This document shows positions 1-8,170 of a DNA stretch of 13,403 nt, piece by piece. The DNA is taken from positions 3,944 through 17,346 of the forward strand of contig LSSL01001294.1 of the NCBI GenBank assembly GCA_001953115.1, read 5' to 3'. Every line of letters starts with the position of its first letter. The first letter of the stretch is position 1. The notes below the pieces were generated by a model. It searched no databases and was not told the origin of the DNA. It was given only the letters and a program-made list of their open reading frames with translations. The position numbers and the translations under genes were made by a program. This DNA is from Smittium mucronatum (Eukaryota; Kickxellomycota; Harpellomycetes; Harpellales; Legeriomycetaceae).

Positions 1-33
1 TTTTGGGGTTTAAAGGTATTAAGATAATATTAC
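1..33 (-). other. probable 5' end of intron 2 of the SPX gene
   Basis: After NDFYK the frame stays open to the window edge, but it reads GNIILIPLNPK, which does not resemble the Lys/Glu-rich helix that normally follows in SPX domains. A GTAATA donor begins at position 33, again in phase 1 after AAAG, like the first donor. The acceptor lies outside the window. Confidence 0.5.
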
Positions 34-1082
34 CTTTATAGAAATCGTTAATTTTATTCAATTCATTGTCTAGAGCATCAAAGAATTCTTTTTCTTCGTC
101 TGTTCTAAGAAGGAGAGCTTCGTAGAATTTGTCAATATTTTCTAAAGATGTAGGTTTAATTTCTTTATATTCTAAAGAATATTTTTAAGGACTATATAAC
201 ACAACGAAATAATTATTTACCATAAACCTTGTCATATTGCTCAGGGTTGTATCTGGTAGATTCGCGTCTTATAAGAACAACATGACTTTCATTGGGGGGA
301 GTTTTTTTGAATCTTGTAGGAGAATCTTTCAAAAAATCGTTTCTCTTAAAAACTTCCTGAGTTTTTTTAAATGATTGACTATAAATACTACTTGGATCAG
401 TATTTATATGGATAATTCTGGAGGGCTTCCCGGTGGCTGTAATTTCGTTGTTGTCGCAATCTAGGTAAGAGTCGGAAATCACGTCATGAGATTTGATATT
501 ACGCTCTATAATACCAGAATTATTTTGTTGAAGCTTTGGATCTATTGGGGGGTCAAAATATCCTATAGATTCGATACTTTTGGATATATCGTAATTGTGG
601 TATAAATCCTTGGAAACTTGAAGAGGGGATGTTTGATTAGAGCTCTTCTGTGAATATTTGGAGGATTTATGTAAAGAGGAAGCATTATTCGATGGGATGT
701 AATCTGGATTAAATTTTGTTAAAGCATTTCGTTTTTCTGGAAGAGGTTGCATTGAATAATTGCTAAGGTTGGAAGATAAGACTGGGGGTAAATGAATAGA
801 ATCACCATTAGAATCAAAAGAGGAGTCTGATTGGCGAGAATTTGATGTTGATGAGTAAAAATCCAAATTATTGAATTCAACTTGTTTAGGAGAACAGTTT
901 TGAGACGCATCTGTTAATCCATAATCAGTAGGGTTGGTATAGGTCAGAATCGGATTTTTATCCAAATTGTTATTTAATCTTGCATCGATTCGTTTTATGC
1001 ATTTTTTAAGTCCTTTGTAATCGATATACTTATTTTTCCATTCCGGAACAACTTCTGTTTCCAAATATTTTCCAAATCGCAT
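1..1082 (-). CDS. SPX-domain protein, SYG1/XPR1-like, 5' part of a spliced gene
   Basis: The N-terminus starts MRFGKYLETEVVPEWKNKYI and continues with a DYKGLKK motif, the classic first helical hairpin of an SPX domain. Tyr22 and Lys26 fall where SPX proteins keep the Tyr and Lys of the inositol-pyrophosphate/phosphate-binding cluster. Exon 1 is 221-1082. Removing a 49-nt intron (172-220) joins it in frame to exon 2, which encodes the later SPX helices (FYEALLLRTDEEKEFFDALD, then NELNKINDFYK). About 230 residues rich in Ser, Asn and Pro separate the two halves of the domain. SPX proteins sense phosphate status. The MKFGK-like start and PEW-xxx-YIDY pattern fit SYG1/XPR1 phosphate exporters best, but the EXS membrane domain would lie beyond the left edge, so VTC, PHO81 or transporter-type SPX proteins are not excluded. 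The ATG at 1080-1082 gives the family-standard start. The SPX identity is firm; the subfamily is inferred. Confidence 0.88.
172..220 (-). other. 49-nt spliceosomal intron 1 of the SPX gene
   Basis: Reading the minus strand, exon 1 reaches a stop (213-215) just after VYGK, directly past a GTAAAT donor. The first acceptor that restores an open SPX frame is CTTTAG at 172-177. Splicing there makes a split Glu codon (phase 1) and gives VYEYKEIKP running into the conserved FYEALLL helix. The nearer ATATAG acceptor leaves an in-frame TAA, so it is rejected. A CCTTAA stretch upstream of the acceptor could hold the branch point. The intron is inferred from frame and domain continuity. Confidence 0.78.
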
Positions 1083-1755
1083 TATTTTTTCTGTAATATG
1101 ATTTAATTATATCTACCCAGAAATCAATATTAAAATCTACAAGACACAAACACTTGCAATTCGGATTTGATGTTAAATGTATTAATATTTTTCTTAATTG
1201 ATTTTCTAGATACTGGTTTAAAAAAATGCATAATAACAAGCTCAAGGCCAATAGTTTTTAAATGTGTATAGTTTCTAAAATAAGGGTTATTTATTATCTA
1301 TTTTTGGCACAAAAACTCATCCTATTCAATAGGAGCTTAAGATAGCTTTTTGCTATAGAAATAAATACCCTATCATAATCTTTTGTATTTTTTGGAAAAC
1401 CATTTGCGAGCTCTCACATATTTTATTGGATGGAGATATTCAAACCAACTAATTTTAACCAAAAAATGTGCGCTATAAATAATTCTATATATGGTTTAGG
1501 CCTAATATGGAGAAAACAATTCAAATTAAATACTAATTATGGTTTTTACTGATTTTATTTGCCAATAAATTCCGCAAAAGAATAAAATGATGCTATTAAA
1601 TGCCACTAATTGTGTTTACGTTGTATCAAACAGAGCTCTGAATCTTATTCGATTAATCGGTTAATTGATCAAAATACTTATAAATCTCTAATCGAGTTTA
1701 TTTTAGTTAGGGGTTAATAATTTATATGAAAGATATTTCTCTTAAGGCTAGTCAA
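1083..1755. other. intergenic region upstream of the SPX gene
   Basis: This should hold the SPX promoter and 5' untranslated region, read leftward. I see no defensible TATA or operator site in such AT-rich sequence. A frame of about 50 codons on the minus strand (about 1098-1251) runs into the SPX start out of frame and has no recognisable motif. A perfect 10-bp palindrome, CAGAGCTCTG, sits at 1631-1640. Confidence 0.6.
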
Positions 1756-1933
1756 TAAACTGATACAAAATTATGAAAAATCATACAAAATTATGTAAAT
1801 TGATACAAAATTAAGCAATTAGAGCAATTTCCGCTAGACAAAACTATGTAGATCAATACAAAAAGTTTAGAATTTTTTCTATTGGTCAAATTTTAATTAG
1901 AAAACCTCTATTCGATAAATGGCAATATTAGTT
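1756..1933 (+). repeat. left inverted-repeat arm with three tandem iterons
   Basis: The arm begins TAAACTGATACAAAATTATG. The core ATACAAAATTA recurs about every 20 bp, near 1763, 1783 and 1803. It is followed by AAGCAATTAGAGCAATTTCC and GCT, then a TTTTCTATTGG block and a TTTTAATTAGAAAACC block. All of these recur in the right arm in reverse complement. Confidence 0.8.
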
Positions 1934-2942
1934 AGCAAATAGCTAGTTGATATTTAGGAAACATTCCAAAATCACAGTTTCAGTCTTATTTAAGTTTATT
2001 CCCTGATTTTTCTATACAAGCTAACATATCCAAAATTATATCGGAATATTTACTTCATCTTAAGTGAGATGGAAGAATCTAATCTCATCGGGATAATTAT
2101 GGGGTTAAATGGAGATTTATTCATCATTTATATCCCTAAAAGTATAAAAAAAGTGGTAATGTTAAGGATATACGTTTATAACCATATAGATGTTTAAGGA
2201 CCAATTTATCTAATACTCAAGTATTTTATTGACGATTTAAGCATTTAACAAGTCTACAAGGAATATTATTCTAAAATTTTTTTTTTGAGTCAAATGTTAA
2301 CATATTAAAATGTACATTTTTGCTATTAAAAATGAAAAATATGAATTAAAAAAATCTTTATAACATCTTTTTAAAATAAGGAATCTTTAAATAAAATGTT
2401 AGTTTAAATAATAAAATACTATATAAGTACACTTCATTTATGTTTTGAAAGTATTCAAAAAAAGATTTACTTTTAGAGAAGTAATTCAGAATGAAGCCGA
2501 ATATGAAATTATAATGATATGTTATTTATTTACATTGTTTCGCTTCAAAGATGGATAGAAAAAAGTAGAAAATTGAGCCCTATATTCATATTAACTTTGC
2601 TAACACCTAACAAAAAATCTAATTTTTCTTTTTGGTTATTTGTTTTAAGGATTTTTTTCTACCACCAAAAACAAGAAAGTTAGCAAATTCTAAACACTTT
2701 AATTATATTTATTTACAATATATCTAATTGGAATTTAGCTATGATTACTTTAGTAATCCAAAGCACATAGCTTAAACTATTTTTAAATAAGATAGATATG
2801 CATAAACAAAACAGTATGCCAACACAGCTCAACACAGCTCAATAATGTTTAATTTTAAATACAAAACTATTTGCTTGTGTCATTTATATCAGTGTTTTTC
2901 TTTTTATACTATAAATTAAGATCTTAATAAACTTCATGTATC
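1934..2942. other. interior of the inverted-repeat element
   Basis: This is AT-rich sequence without a recognised gene. One frame stays open at 1994-2194 and contains an ATG at 2069 giving 42 codons (MEESNLIGIIMGLNGDLF...). It matches nothing I know and is probably chance. A tandem 10-mer AACACAGCTC occurs twice at 2821-2840. A stem formed by AGCTATG and CATAGCT lies at about 2737-2775. Confidence 0.5.
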
Positions 2943-3137
2943 ATAATTAGATAGCCTATTGAATGGAAGTTTTTTAATTAAAATCTAGCCAATAGAAAAG
3001 GATTATAAACTAATTGTATTGATCCCATAATTTTGATAGCGGAAATTGTTCTAATTGCTTAATTTTGATTCTAATGATAAATTTTGTATCAATTTACATA
3101 ACTTTATATGATTTTTTCATAGTTTTGTATCAGTTTA
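2943..3137 (-). repeat. right inverted-repeat arm
   Basis: The reverse complement reads TAAACTGATACAAAACTATG, then the second and third iterons, an extra ~19 nt that looks like a fourth degenerate iteron, then AAGCAATTAGAACAATTTCC, GCT, a TTTTCTATTGG block and a TTTTAATTAAAAAACTTCC block. The order matches the left arm. The extra segment makes this arm the longer of the two. Confidence 0.8.
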
Positions 3138-3493
3138 CATTCGAGCGTTTCTCTAAAAAAGACTCATTTCAAATCCTTTCATTGGCGGATTTCCGTGTTA
3201 TAGTTATTTATTCGATATACGATAAATTGCCCAAAATTAGGAAACTAGCTTATACTTATTAGTCAACATCCTAGACCAGACAGCTTTATATTTAATTTTA
3301 CAAATCGGAAAAAGGGAAGATAAAATAAAAAATAGACAGAAATAAAGTTTCCCTTAAAAAATCCTCCATATATATGACTCTATTTGAAATTGAATAGTTT
3401 CTATTAAATTTTTACCATTTTCCTAATTCTAAGATATAGAACTAGGCTAATTTATAAAAATATCTAATATTCCAGGATTATAACCACAGGTGA
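3138..3493. other. gene-free flank of the inverted-repeat element
   Basis: A plus-strand frame of about 65 codons (3065-3262) starts inside the right arm and has no recognisable motif, so I do not call it. The stretch near 3140-3240 is slightly richer in GC than its surroundings. Nothing else is supported. Confidence 0.5.
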
Positions 3494-3715
3494 AATCTTC
3501 TTGCGGTAAAATATATAAAATTAACTATTGAAAGTATTTTATTACGTCTCTATTGGATTGATGATACAAATTTCTTTGTATCCAATGGTATAAACAGCAA
3601 ATAGAGGCCTAGTCTTGAAAAACTTCACCCATATGGGGAATTCTTAATGAAGAGGGCACTCTTGAACCAATAACTCGAGGTATGGAGCTTCTAGAGAGGC
3701 TGAAGAAAGTTGGGA
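3494..3715 (-). pseudogene. GC-richer island A, possible decayed coding fragment
   Basis: This is a compact, less AT-rich island. On the minus strand a frame runs IPRVIGSRVPSSLRIPHMGE to a stop, then about 25 more codons (ASICCLYHWIQRNLYHQSNR) before breaking. The opposite strand is also partly open, so the coding strand is uncertain. It shares the 13-mer AATCTTCTTGCGG (3494-3506) with island B at 5261-5273; read on the minus strand both give a PQED peptide. No family is recognised. Confidence 0.25.
3548..3606. repeat. imperfect hairpin/cruciform
   Basis: GATACAAA (3563-3570) pairs with TTTGTATC (3575-3582) across a 4-nt loop. ATTGGA (3552-3557) and CCAAT (about 3582-3586) extend the stem with a bulge. 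CTCTATT (3548-3554) can pair alternatively with AATAGAG (3600-3606). The core repeats the GATACAAA word of the arms at 1756 and 3137. Confidence 0.5.
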
Positions 3716-3945
3716 GAATTTTTTTCTCTTTTTTTCTCGTTTTTATTTTTTTTAAATTAGCTTTTATAACTTTTTATTAACTTTCAAATAAATTTCTCGT
3801 AAATAATGATAATAATGAAGAGAGAATTTTGTTGCATAGCACTTTTAATGGCCATTCGATTTATCAATTTTATCCGATGAATTTGAAAAATTAATTTTCA
3901 GTTCGGACGACGATAAAGGTTAAATACATTTCCTCGACAGAATTT
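3619..3945 (+). pseudogene. plus-strand frame with only two internal stops
   Basis: One frame runs 53 codons from 3619, including ILNEEGTLEPITRGMELLER, to a TAA at 3778. It then runs 37 codons (…EERILLHSTFNGHSIYQFY…) to a second stop and a further 17 codons to a third. In sequence this AT-rich stops should appear far more often. No family is recognised. The hydrophobic part after the first 25 codons comes from poly-T and is suspect. Confidence 0.22.
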
Positions 3946-4214
3946 TAAAAAATTAGACATAATAGCGAATAATCGGCAAACACATAAAATAATTAGACAC
4001 TATATGATTTCTCCACTTAATACAATCCAAAAATTTCTTTAAAAATCCGTTGAAATTTGTTTATTTAAACTATTACCTCTAATAATCATGGTATATCTTT
4101 ATTCGATTGTTTTAAAAATAAAAACAATCGTATTATTAAAATGGGGAAAATGATTTGCTAATATAGCTCAAAGTAAATTTATGGTTTCGAATCATTGGGT
4201 TGATAGTTTTGTGA
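3946..4214. repeat. gene-free stretch with a 10-bp-arm hairpin
   Basis: A perfect inverted repeat lies here: CGATTGTTTT at 4104-4113 and AAAACAATCG at 4121-4130, separated by 7 nt. No gene is supported in the stretch. A TTCGAA-containing word near 4186 resembles a tRNA B box, but no tRNA folds around it. Confidence 0.55.
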
Positions 4215-4451
4215 AAGTTTTTATTTTTTAAAACTTTGTCAAATATATATAAACCCTTATCCCCTGATATAAAACCTAATCCATATATATCTCATATTAT
4301 ATTAAAAGATATTATTTACTCCAAGATTCAAATGAGCGATATAATAGAAAGAGATGTGCAGCTATTTTATTGGAATCAAATTGTACTGTTCATATTAACA
4401 AAGAAAATATGTCTATATAATCTAAATAAACTATCGAAAAACCAAAGTTAA
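4215..4451 (+). other. unidentified open frame without an early ATG
   Basis: The frame is open for about 79 codons and reads …SNIYKPLSPDIKPNPYISHI… and …IIERDVQLFYWNQIVLFI…. Its only early start-like codon is a TTG; the first ATG comes about 37 codons in. The mixture of charged and aromatic residues looks more protein-like than most frames here, but I recognise no family. It could be a relic exon or chance. Confidence 0.2.
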
Positions 4452-5031
4452 TTAAATTTAAATATACACTTTTTAAAGGATTTTTTTTTTGAAAAGCTTC
4501 GTTTTTTATATATCTAGTAATATTGAGGCTTTTAAAGTTTATACAAACAATTAGTAATAGCAAAGATATATTATAGATGATAATAAATGAGTAGCCTATA
4601 TTTAAAATTTTGCATTATCCAATATCCCACCCAATATCAAATTTAGACCATTATGATATCCATTTACTATCGATTAAACATAGCTATATAAATTTCAATT
4701 ATATAAAGACTAGTTATTTAAATTAATAAAATTATAATAAACTTGGAATAAACTTTTTTTTATATAAATTTTTATTTAAAAACTTTTAATATAGTAGTAT
4801 AATTTATACTAAATAAAAATGATGTTAATAATAGCCGAAAATATTTAATCCATTGTCATTGATTGAGTTAATCTTTAATAAGACTAACTTTTTTTTTTGC
4901 TTTTTCTTTCTCTCTTCCTTTTTCTTACTAATTAATTCTGAATCCATCACACAAGGAATCTTTTTTCTCATTCAAATACGAATAAATGTGTACACATTTA
5001 TTTCTCTTTAAAAAATCTATATATGAACATG
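4452..5031. other. gene-free AT-rich stretch with pyrimidine tract and perfect palindrome
   Basis: A pyrimidine-rich tract lies at about 4889-4925. A perfect 22-bp palindrome, AATAAATGTG joined to TACACATTTATT, lies at 4981-5002. Both lie just past the end of the minus-strand frame at 5032, where a transcript 3' end could be expected. No gene is visible. Confidence 0.5.
4981..5002. repeat. perfect 22-bp palindrome
   Basis: AATAAATGTGTACACATTTA plus TT equals its own reverse complement with no loop. Symmetry stops at 4980 and 5003. It could bind a dimeric protein or form a cruciform. No function is shown. Confidence 0.7.
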
Positions 5032-5318
5032 TTATTTCTTTAAAGCGTACCGTCTCTTATTGGCTGTTAAAATTAAAGCTCTTCCTAAATCTTGATTGAG
5101 CTGACTAAAACTTCTGTAATCGCTGGTGTCTGGTAGATCTGAATATACACTTTAACCGGATTTACCCAGTGACTTACTGGAAGAGGTACTTCGGTAACCT
5201 CCAAACTGGTTTAATTTTTTTTATAATAATTGTATATCTAAATATATTCATCTTAACCATAATCTTCTTGCGGAAATTCATAGAATTCCTCTGGAAAAAT
5301 TCCGTCCAAAATATAAGG
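5032..5318 (-). pseudogene. GC-richer island B: C-terminal coding remnant or unannotated spliced gene end
   Basis: One minus-strand frame reads FGGYRSTSSSKSLGKSG, stop (5152-5154), then SVYSDLPDTSDYRSFSQLNQ and on to TANKRRYALKK, with a TAA at 5032-5034. The internal stop vanishes if a short intron is removed: 5139-5165 (27 nt, GTAAAT to TTCAG) or 5139-5177 (39 nt, GTAAGT to TTCAG). Both keep the frame. Upstream, another frame at about 5256-5318 reads WFLPYILDGIFPEEFYEFPQ then EDYG. I could not find a splice that joins the two in phase. It is either the last exons of a real split gene or a pseudogene. No family is recognised. Confidence 0.35.
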
Positions 5319-5876
5319 TAAAAACCACTAACAGGTTTTTACTCGGATTTACGGCTCTACACTAAATGGCCATAATAACGCGGAAGATATATATATACAA
5401 GGAATCATCCGAATCAAAACCTAAGTATATCCCAAAACTTAAAAGAGATAAATATCAACTTTTTTTTTAAAAAAAAAAGAAAACTTCATCCCGCAGTCTT
5501 GTAATAATAAATTTTTAGCCCATAGCTATTATTAGACTGAAATATTTTTACGATATAGGTATTTTATCCTATAGCTAATTAATAGAGACAGAAATTTTAT
5601 ACAATGACTTTCAGTCATAAAATTTAATAGGAAATACCTGGATAAAGATAATCGCCCTTTTATTCCAAAATAAATAATTTTACAAATCTTTTACTTTCCT
5701 AACATGTTAAGTAATACTCTTTTAAGATTACACTCTTACAAAACTGATAAATTCAGCAAGAGTTAAAACTAAAATTTAAGTATAGTGAGCCTATTTATAG
5801 ACCCATAATTAATTAAAATCTAAAACCTGTAATTTGTACTCGTGAGTATTACTAGACCCAAAATTTTACCTAAATT
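5319..5876. repeat. gene-free stretch with clustered hairpins
   Basis: A run of T9 followed by A10 lies at 5460-5478. Several stems follow. TATAGG and CCTATA lie around 5555-5573. AAATTTTAT and ATGACT pair with AGTCAT and AAAATTT at 5592-5625, with the loop TTC. TACTC and GAGTA lie at 5837-5848. No coding frame or RNA gene is supported. Confidence 0.5.
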
Positions 5877-6266
5877 GTGCACCAGAGGCTAAAATTTTCT
5901 GGTGTAAATTTTTTACGTTTATTTAAATTTAAATTTGAATATTACTTAACCATTTCTGCCCCTATTGTTATAACAAACCTCCTATGTCCCAATCGTCAGG
6001 ATCTATTCATACCCCACCAATCTACGGGGCGGCTTACGGGGAGAGTATTCCAAATGAGCTCCTCCTCATTTTGACTTATCCGGTGCTTTCGCTGAGGTTC
6101 CTCACCTAAGCCTAGTTTAAAAACGCAAAATATTGACTTCCAATGCCCCACCTTTTCGATATTGGAACTAATTCCATTCATAATTTCTTATTTAAATATA
6201 TTTCTACTAGCTACAAAAATCCTTACTTATATTAAGTCTCTTTTATTAAGAAACTGTAGCTATTCA
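5877..6266. pseudogene. GC-richer island C, coding-like on both strands, unidentified
   Basis: The core 5990-6110 is by far the most GC-rich part of the window. The plus frame from 5877 stays open to 6266 except for two TGA codons near 6074 and 6092. The minus frame 5996-6181 contains HWKSIFCVFKLGLGEEPQRK and SRPVDWWGMNRS, followed by TGA and a further open stretch. A GTAAGC donor-like and a CTGAC branch-like sequence occur on the minus strand near 6035 and 5998. A stem CACCAGA (5880-5886) and TCTGGTG (5898-5904) lies at the left edge. I cannot choose a strand or a family. It may be part of a split minus-strand gene with island B, or a relic. Confidence 0.25.
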
Positions 6267-7420
6267 TGATTTCGTAAGTATCTAAAGATAAATATAACAT
6301 ATTGGAAAATTTATGTAGGTTATATTTTCCTAAATCTTCAACTATTTCAACAAATTTTGTAATAATTTCTGAGATTTTTAAAGATTTTCAATCGAAATAT
6401 TTAGTTTTATTAGTCGAGTTGAATCTTTCAATGCAGACATTCGTGCTGGTGCAAAAATTCCAGCTTCTTCATACAATTAATGTTTTTTTCAAAGTAGTTT
6501 TGGTGTAAATAATCCATAAGAGACTTCATTTCCTCAAACTCCTTTTATTTTTTCACAAAAAAATCCAAATATAATTCAAGCAATTCTTTATTTTGTGCAG
6601 TTTGTATTTTAAATAGATAATTTTTTATACTTTCGCTGATTTTTCTTATAGCACTGGTTATACTTGGTGCAGAGTCAGCAATTAAATTTTTGATTTTAAA
6701 ATTATATCCTTCTGTTTCTATAATCTATTTTATTTTTTGAAAGATCCATAAAAATGAAATTTCACACTCATTATCGACTAAACTAGGTGCAAAGGGAAAG
6801 AATTCTGTATCACTGTCACTTAACCCTACAATAAACCCAGGATAACCAATATTTTTTAATATATATATAGCATCCAGATGTATGTTTGATTCCTCTTTAA
6901 GCCTTTCAATAAGCTTTTTAGTGCTGATGAGTACATTGGTATTTCCCTGAATAATTATTTCGTTTATAATCAAATTCCTGCCTATTTTGTGATTTATTTT
7001 ATCGTTTTGAATATTTCATTCAGTTCAGCAAAAGTTAAATTTCCATTTATTTTATTTTATTGGTTTATTTAGGATACTGACGAATAAAATTTTCTATAAT
7101 CAACCTCAATTACTTTATCTTGAAGAATTCTTGTTATTTCCCATGGTTTTCAAAATCATCATAAAACTTGCTAATTTCATCTGATAAATAGGTAGATGTA
7201 GAGTTTTGTAAGCAATCATCGCAATGTGTGTTTGAATTGTACCTTTTTTTTAAAAATCCAAAAAGTGATATATTTATATTTTCATTACCGCGTTGCGTTT
7301 TTTTATTTGTTCTCACAATGGTAATAGGTAAAATTGTATTTTTTCAGCTACTGTTTTTCACTCGCACCAGTTCCACTTTATGTATTCAATTTGATCCAAA
7401 TCAAAAATTTCTTCTTTCTA
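6240..7420 (-). pseudogene. broken Mutator-like (MULE) transposase, copy 1
   Basis: Read on the minus strand, pieces in the MULE order appear in shifting frames. First comes an N-terminal zinc-site-like part (KWNWCE, then YYHCENK, then THCDDC). Next is LTFAELNEIFKTIK. The DDE core follows: HLDAIYILKNIGYPGFIVGL, then FFPFAPSLVDNECEISFLWI, then NLIADSAPSITSAIRKI. The C-terminal part has LYEEAGIFAPARM, then IERFNSTNKTKYFD. Codons survive for the three acidic residues: Asp in HLDA (6872-6874), Asp in IADSA (6674-6676) and Glu in IERFN (6427-6429). At least seven stops and several frame shifts break it, so no transposase can be made. The longest intact piece is 6725-6973. The assignment rests on the HLDA-GYP-SD-FFPF pattern and the ADSA motif of MULE transposases. 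Transposition by cut and paste is the family role. Confidence 0.78.
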
Positions 7421-8036
7421 TTTATCAATTTTTTGAGATTCTGGTTTAAAAAAAAATTATTATAAGCTATAAAAATGTTACCACCTATAACTATCTGAAA
7501 AAATAAGGTATTTTAGGGACAAAAGTTTCCATTGTTTTATATTTTATTAATTTCGAATATATTTCAAAACCGATATTTGATTTTTAGTGTATGTTTTTAT
7601 TTATTTCGTTCTTAATCTCAAAAGCAAACCAAAATAATATGTTAAAAAGAAATTCTGCCAATTATAATTATTTTCTTTTTGAGGATTTTTTATTAAATTC
7701 GCGGGTAAAAATTGCTGGCTAAAATTAAATGAATCTATTTTTTAGAGAACATGCTGATTTTTCAACATTTCATAATTTTTTTTACGACATTTTGTCTTAT
7801 CTTTAACGCCAACCGACGATAAATTGTTCATACTTTTCCACAAAAATACTCACAATTATGCAATTTTGCACAAAATTATTCCGCTTAATTATAATTCCTT
7901 ATTTTGTCCAATAAAAGAGAAAAAAAAATTACGATTTTTGATCGAAAAAATTGTTCTTTTGTATTTGGTCAGATCAAGAGCATATTTACCAATAATATTG
8001 GGATTTAAAATAACAATATAGACCTTCTACAAATTT
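7421..8036. other. gene-free stretch between MULE copy 1 and island D
   Basis: If copy 1 kept terminal inverted repeats, its upstream end would lie here, but I could not match an arm to the DNA left of 6240. A 65-codon plus frame (7824-8021) begins at a TTG and is hydrophobic without known motifs. It is left uncalled. Confidence 0.45.
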
Positions 8037-8170
8037 ATAATTTGGCAATACTGCATAGTCGTTTGCCAACTATTCCAATTGATGCAATATAGGGTGGAAT
8101 ATATCGGATGATAGGTATAACTTATATTTCCTCTAGAAACTCAGCCGGTGGATTAATAGGGAAATAAATT
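8037..8170 (-). pseudogene. GC-richer island D, possible coding remnant
   Basis: The minus strand reads LISSALIYFPINPPAEFLEE, Ile, a stop, then VIPIIRYIPPYIASIGIVGK and RLCSIAKL before another stop. That is about 48 codons with one break, in a patch less AT-rich than its flanks. The pattern hints at a hydrophobic protein, but no family is recognised and chance is possible. Confidence 0.18.

Larger units (their letters stand above)
1756..3137. mobile_element. non-autonomous inverted-repeat (foldback or MITE-like) element, about 1.4 kb
   Basis: Two long arms in inverted orientation, 1756-1933 and 2943-3137, flank about 1 kb of non-coding DNA. The outer 80 bp of the arms match at about 93 percent or better by eye apart from one insertion, and the inner part at roughly 80 percent. 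There is no transposase-like frame between them. Long arms fit a foldback element or a deletion derivative of a MULE, which also carries long terminal repeats. The true outer ends and target duplication could not be placed, because similarity fades beyond the TAAACTG at each outer end. Confidence 0.72.

Noticed and set aside
1..8. TTTTGGGG at the first bases, resembling a ciliate telomere unit
   Set aside because: Only a single unit, and it lies within the SPX gene region (probable intron 2).
719..910. 63-codon minus-strand frame inside the SPX gene
   Set aside because: Out-of-frame shadow of exon 1.
1030..1251. 73-codon minus-strand frame overlapping the SPX start
   Set aside because: Overlaps exon 1 out of frame, has no family motif, and the SPX start at 1082 is canonical.
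4160..4205. TTCGAATC word after a TAGCTCAAAG word, suggesting a tRNA
   Set aside because: The two words are too close together and no cloverleaf can be folded.
6030..6106. tRNA or SINE-like A-box (CGGCTTACGGGG) and B-box (GGTTCCTCACC)
   Set aside because: Both boxes have several mismatches, spacing is about 65 nt, and no acceptor or T-arm pairing can be drawn.
6302..6508. 68-codon plus-strand frame
   Set aside because: Antisense shadow of MULE copy 1.
7228..7449. 73-codon plus-strand frame
   Set aside because: Antisense shadow of the N-terminal part of MULE copy 1, driven by poly-T.
5400..8100. Terminal inverted repeats for MULE copy 1
   Set aside because: Comparing 5400-6240 with the reverse complement of 7450-8000 gave only a weak TTTTATT-AAAATAA match that I could not extend.
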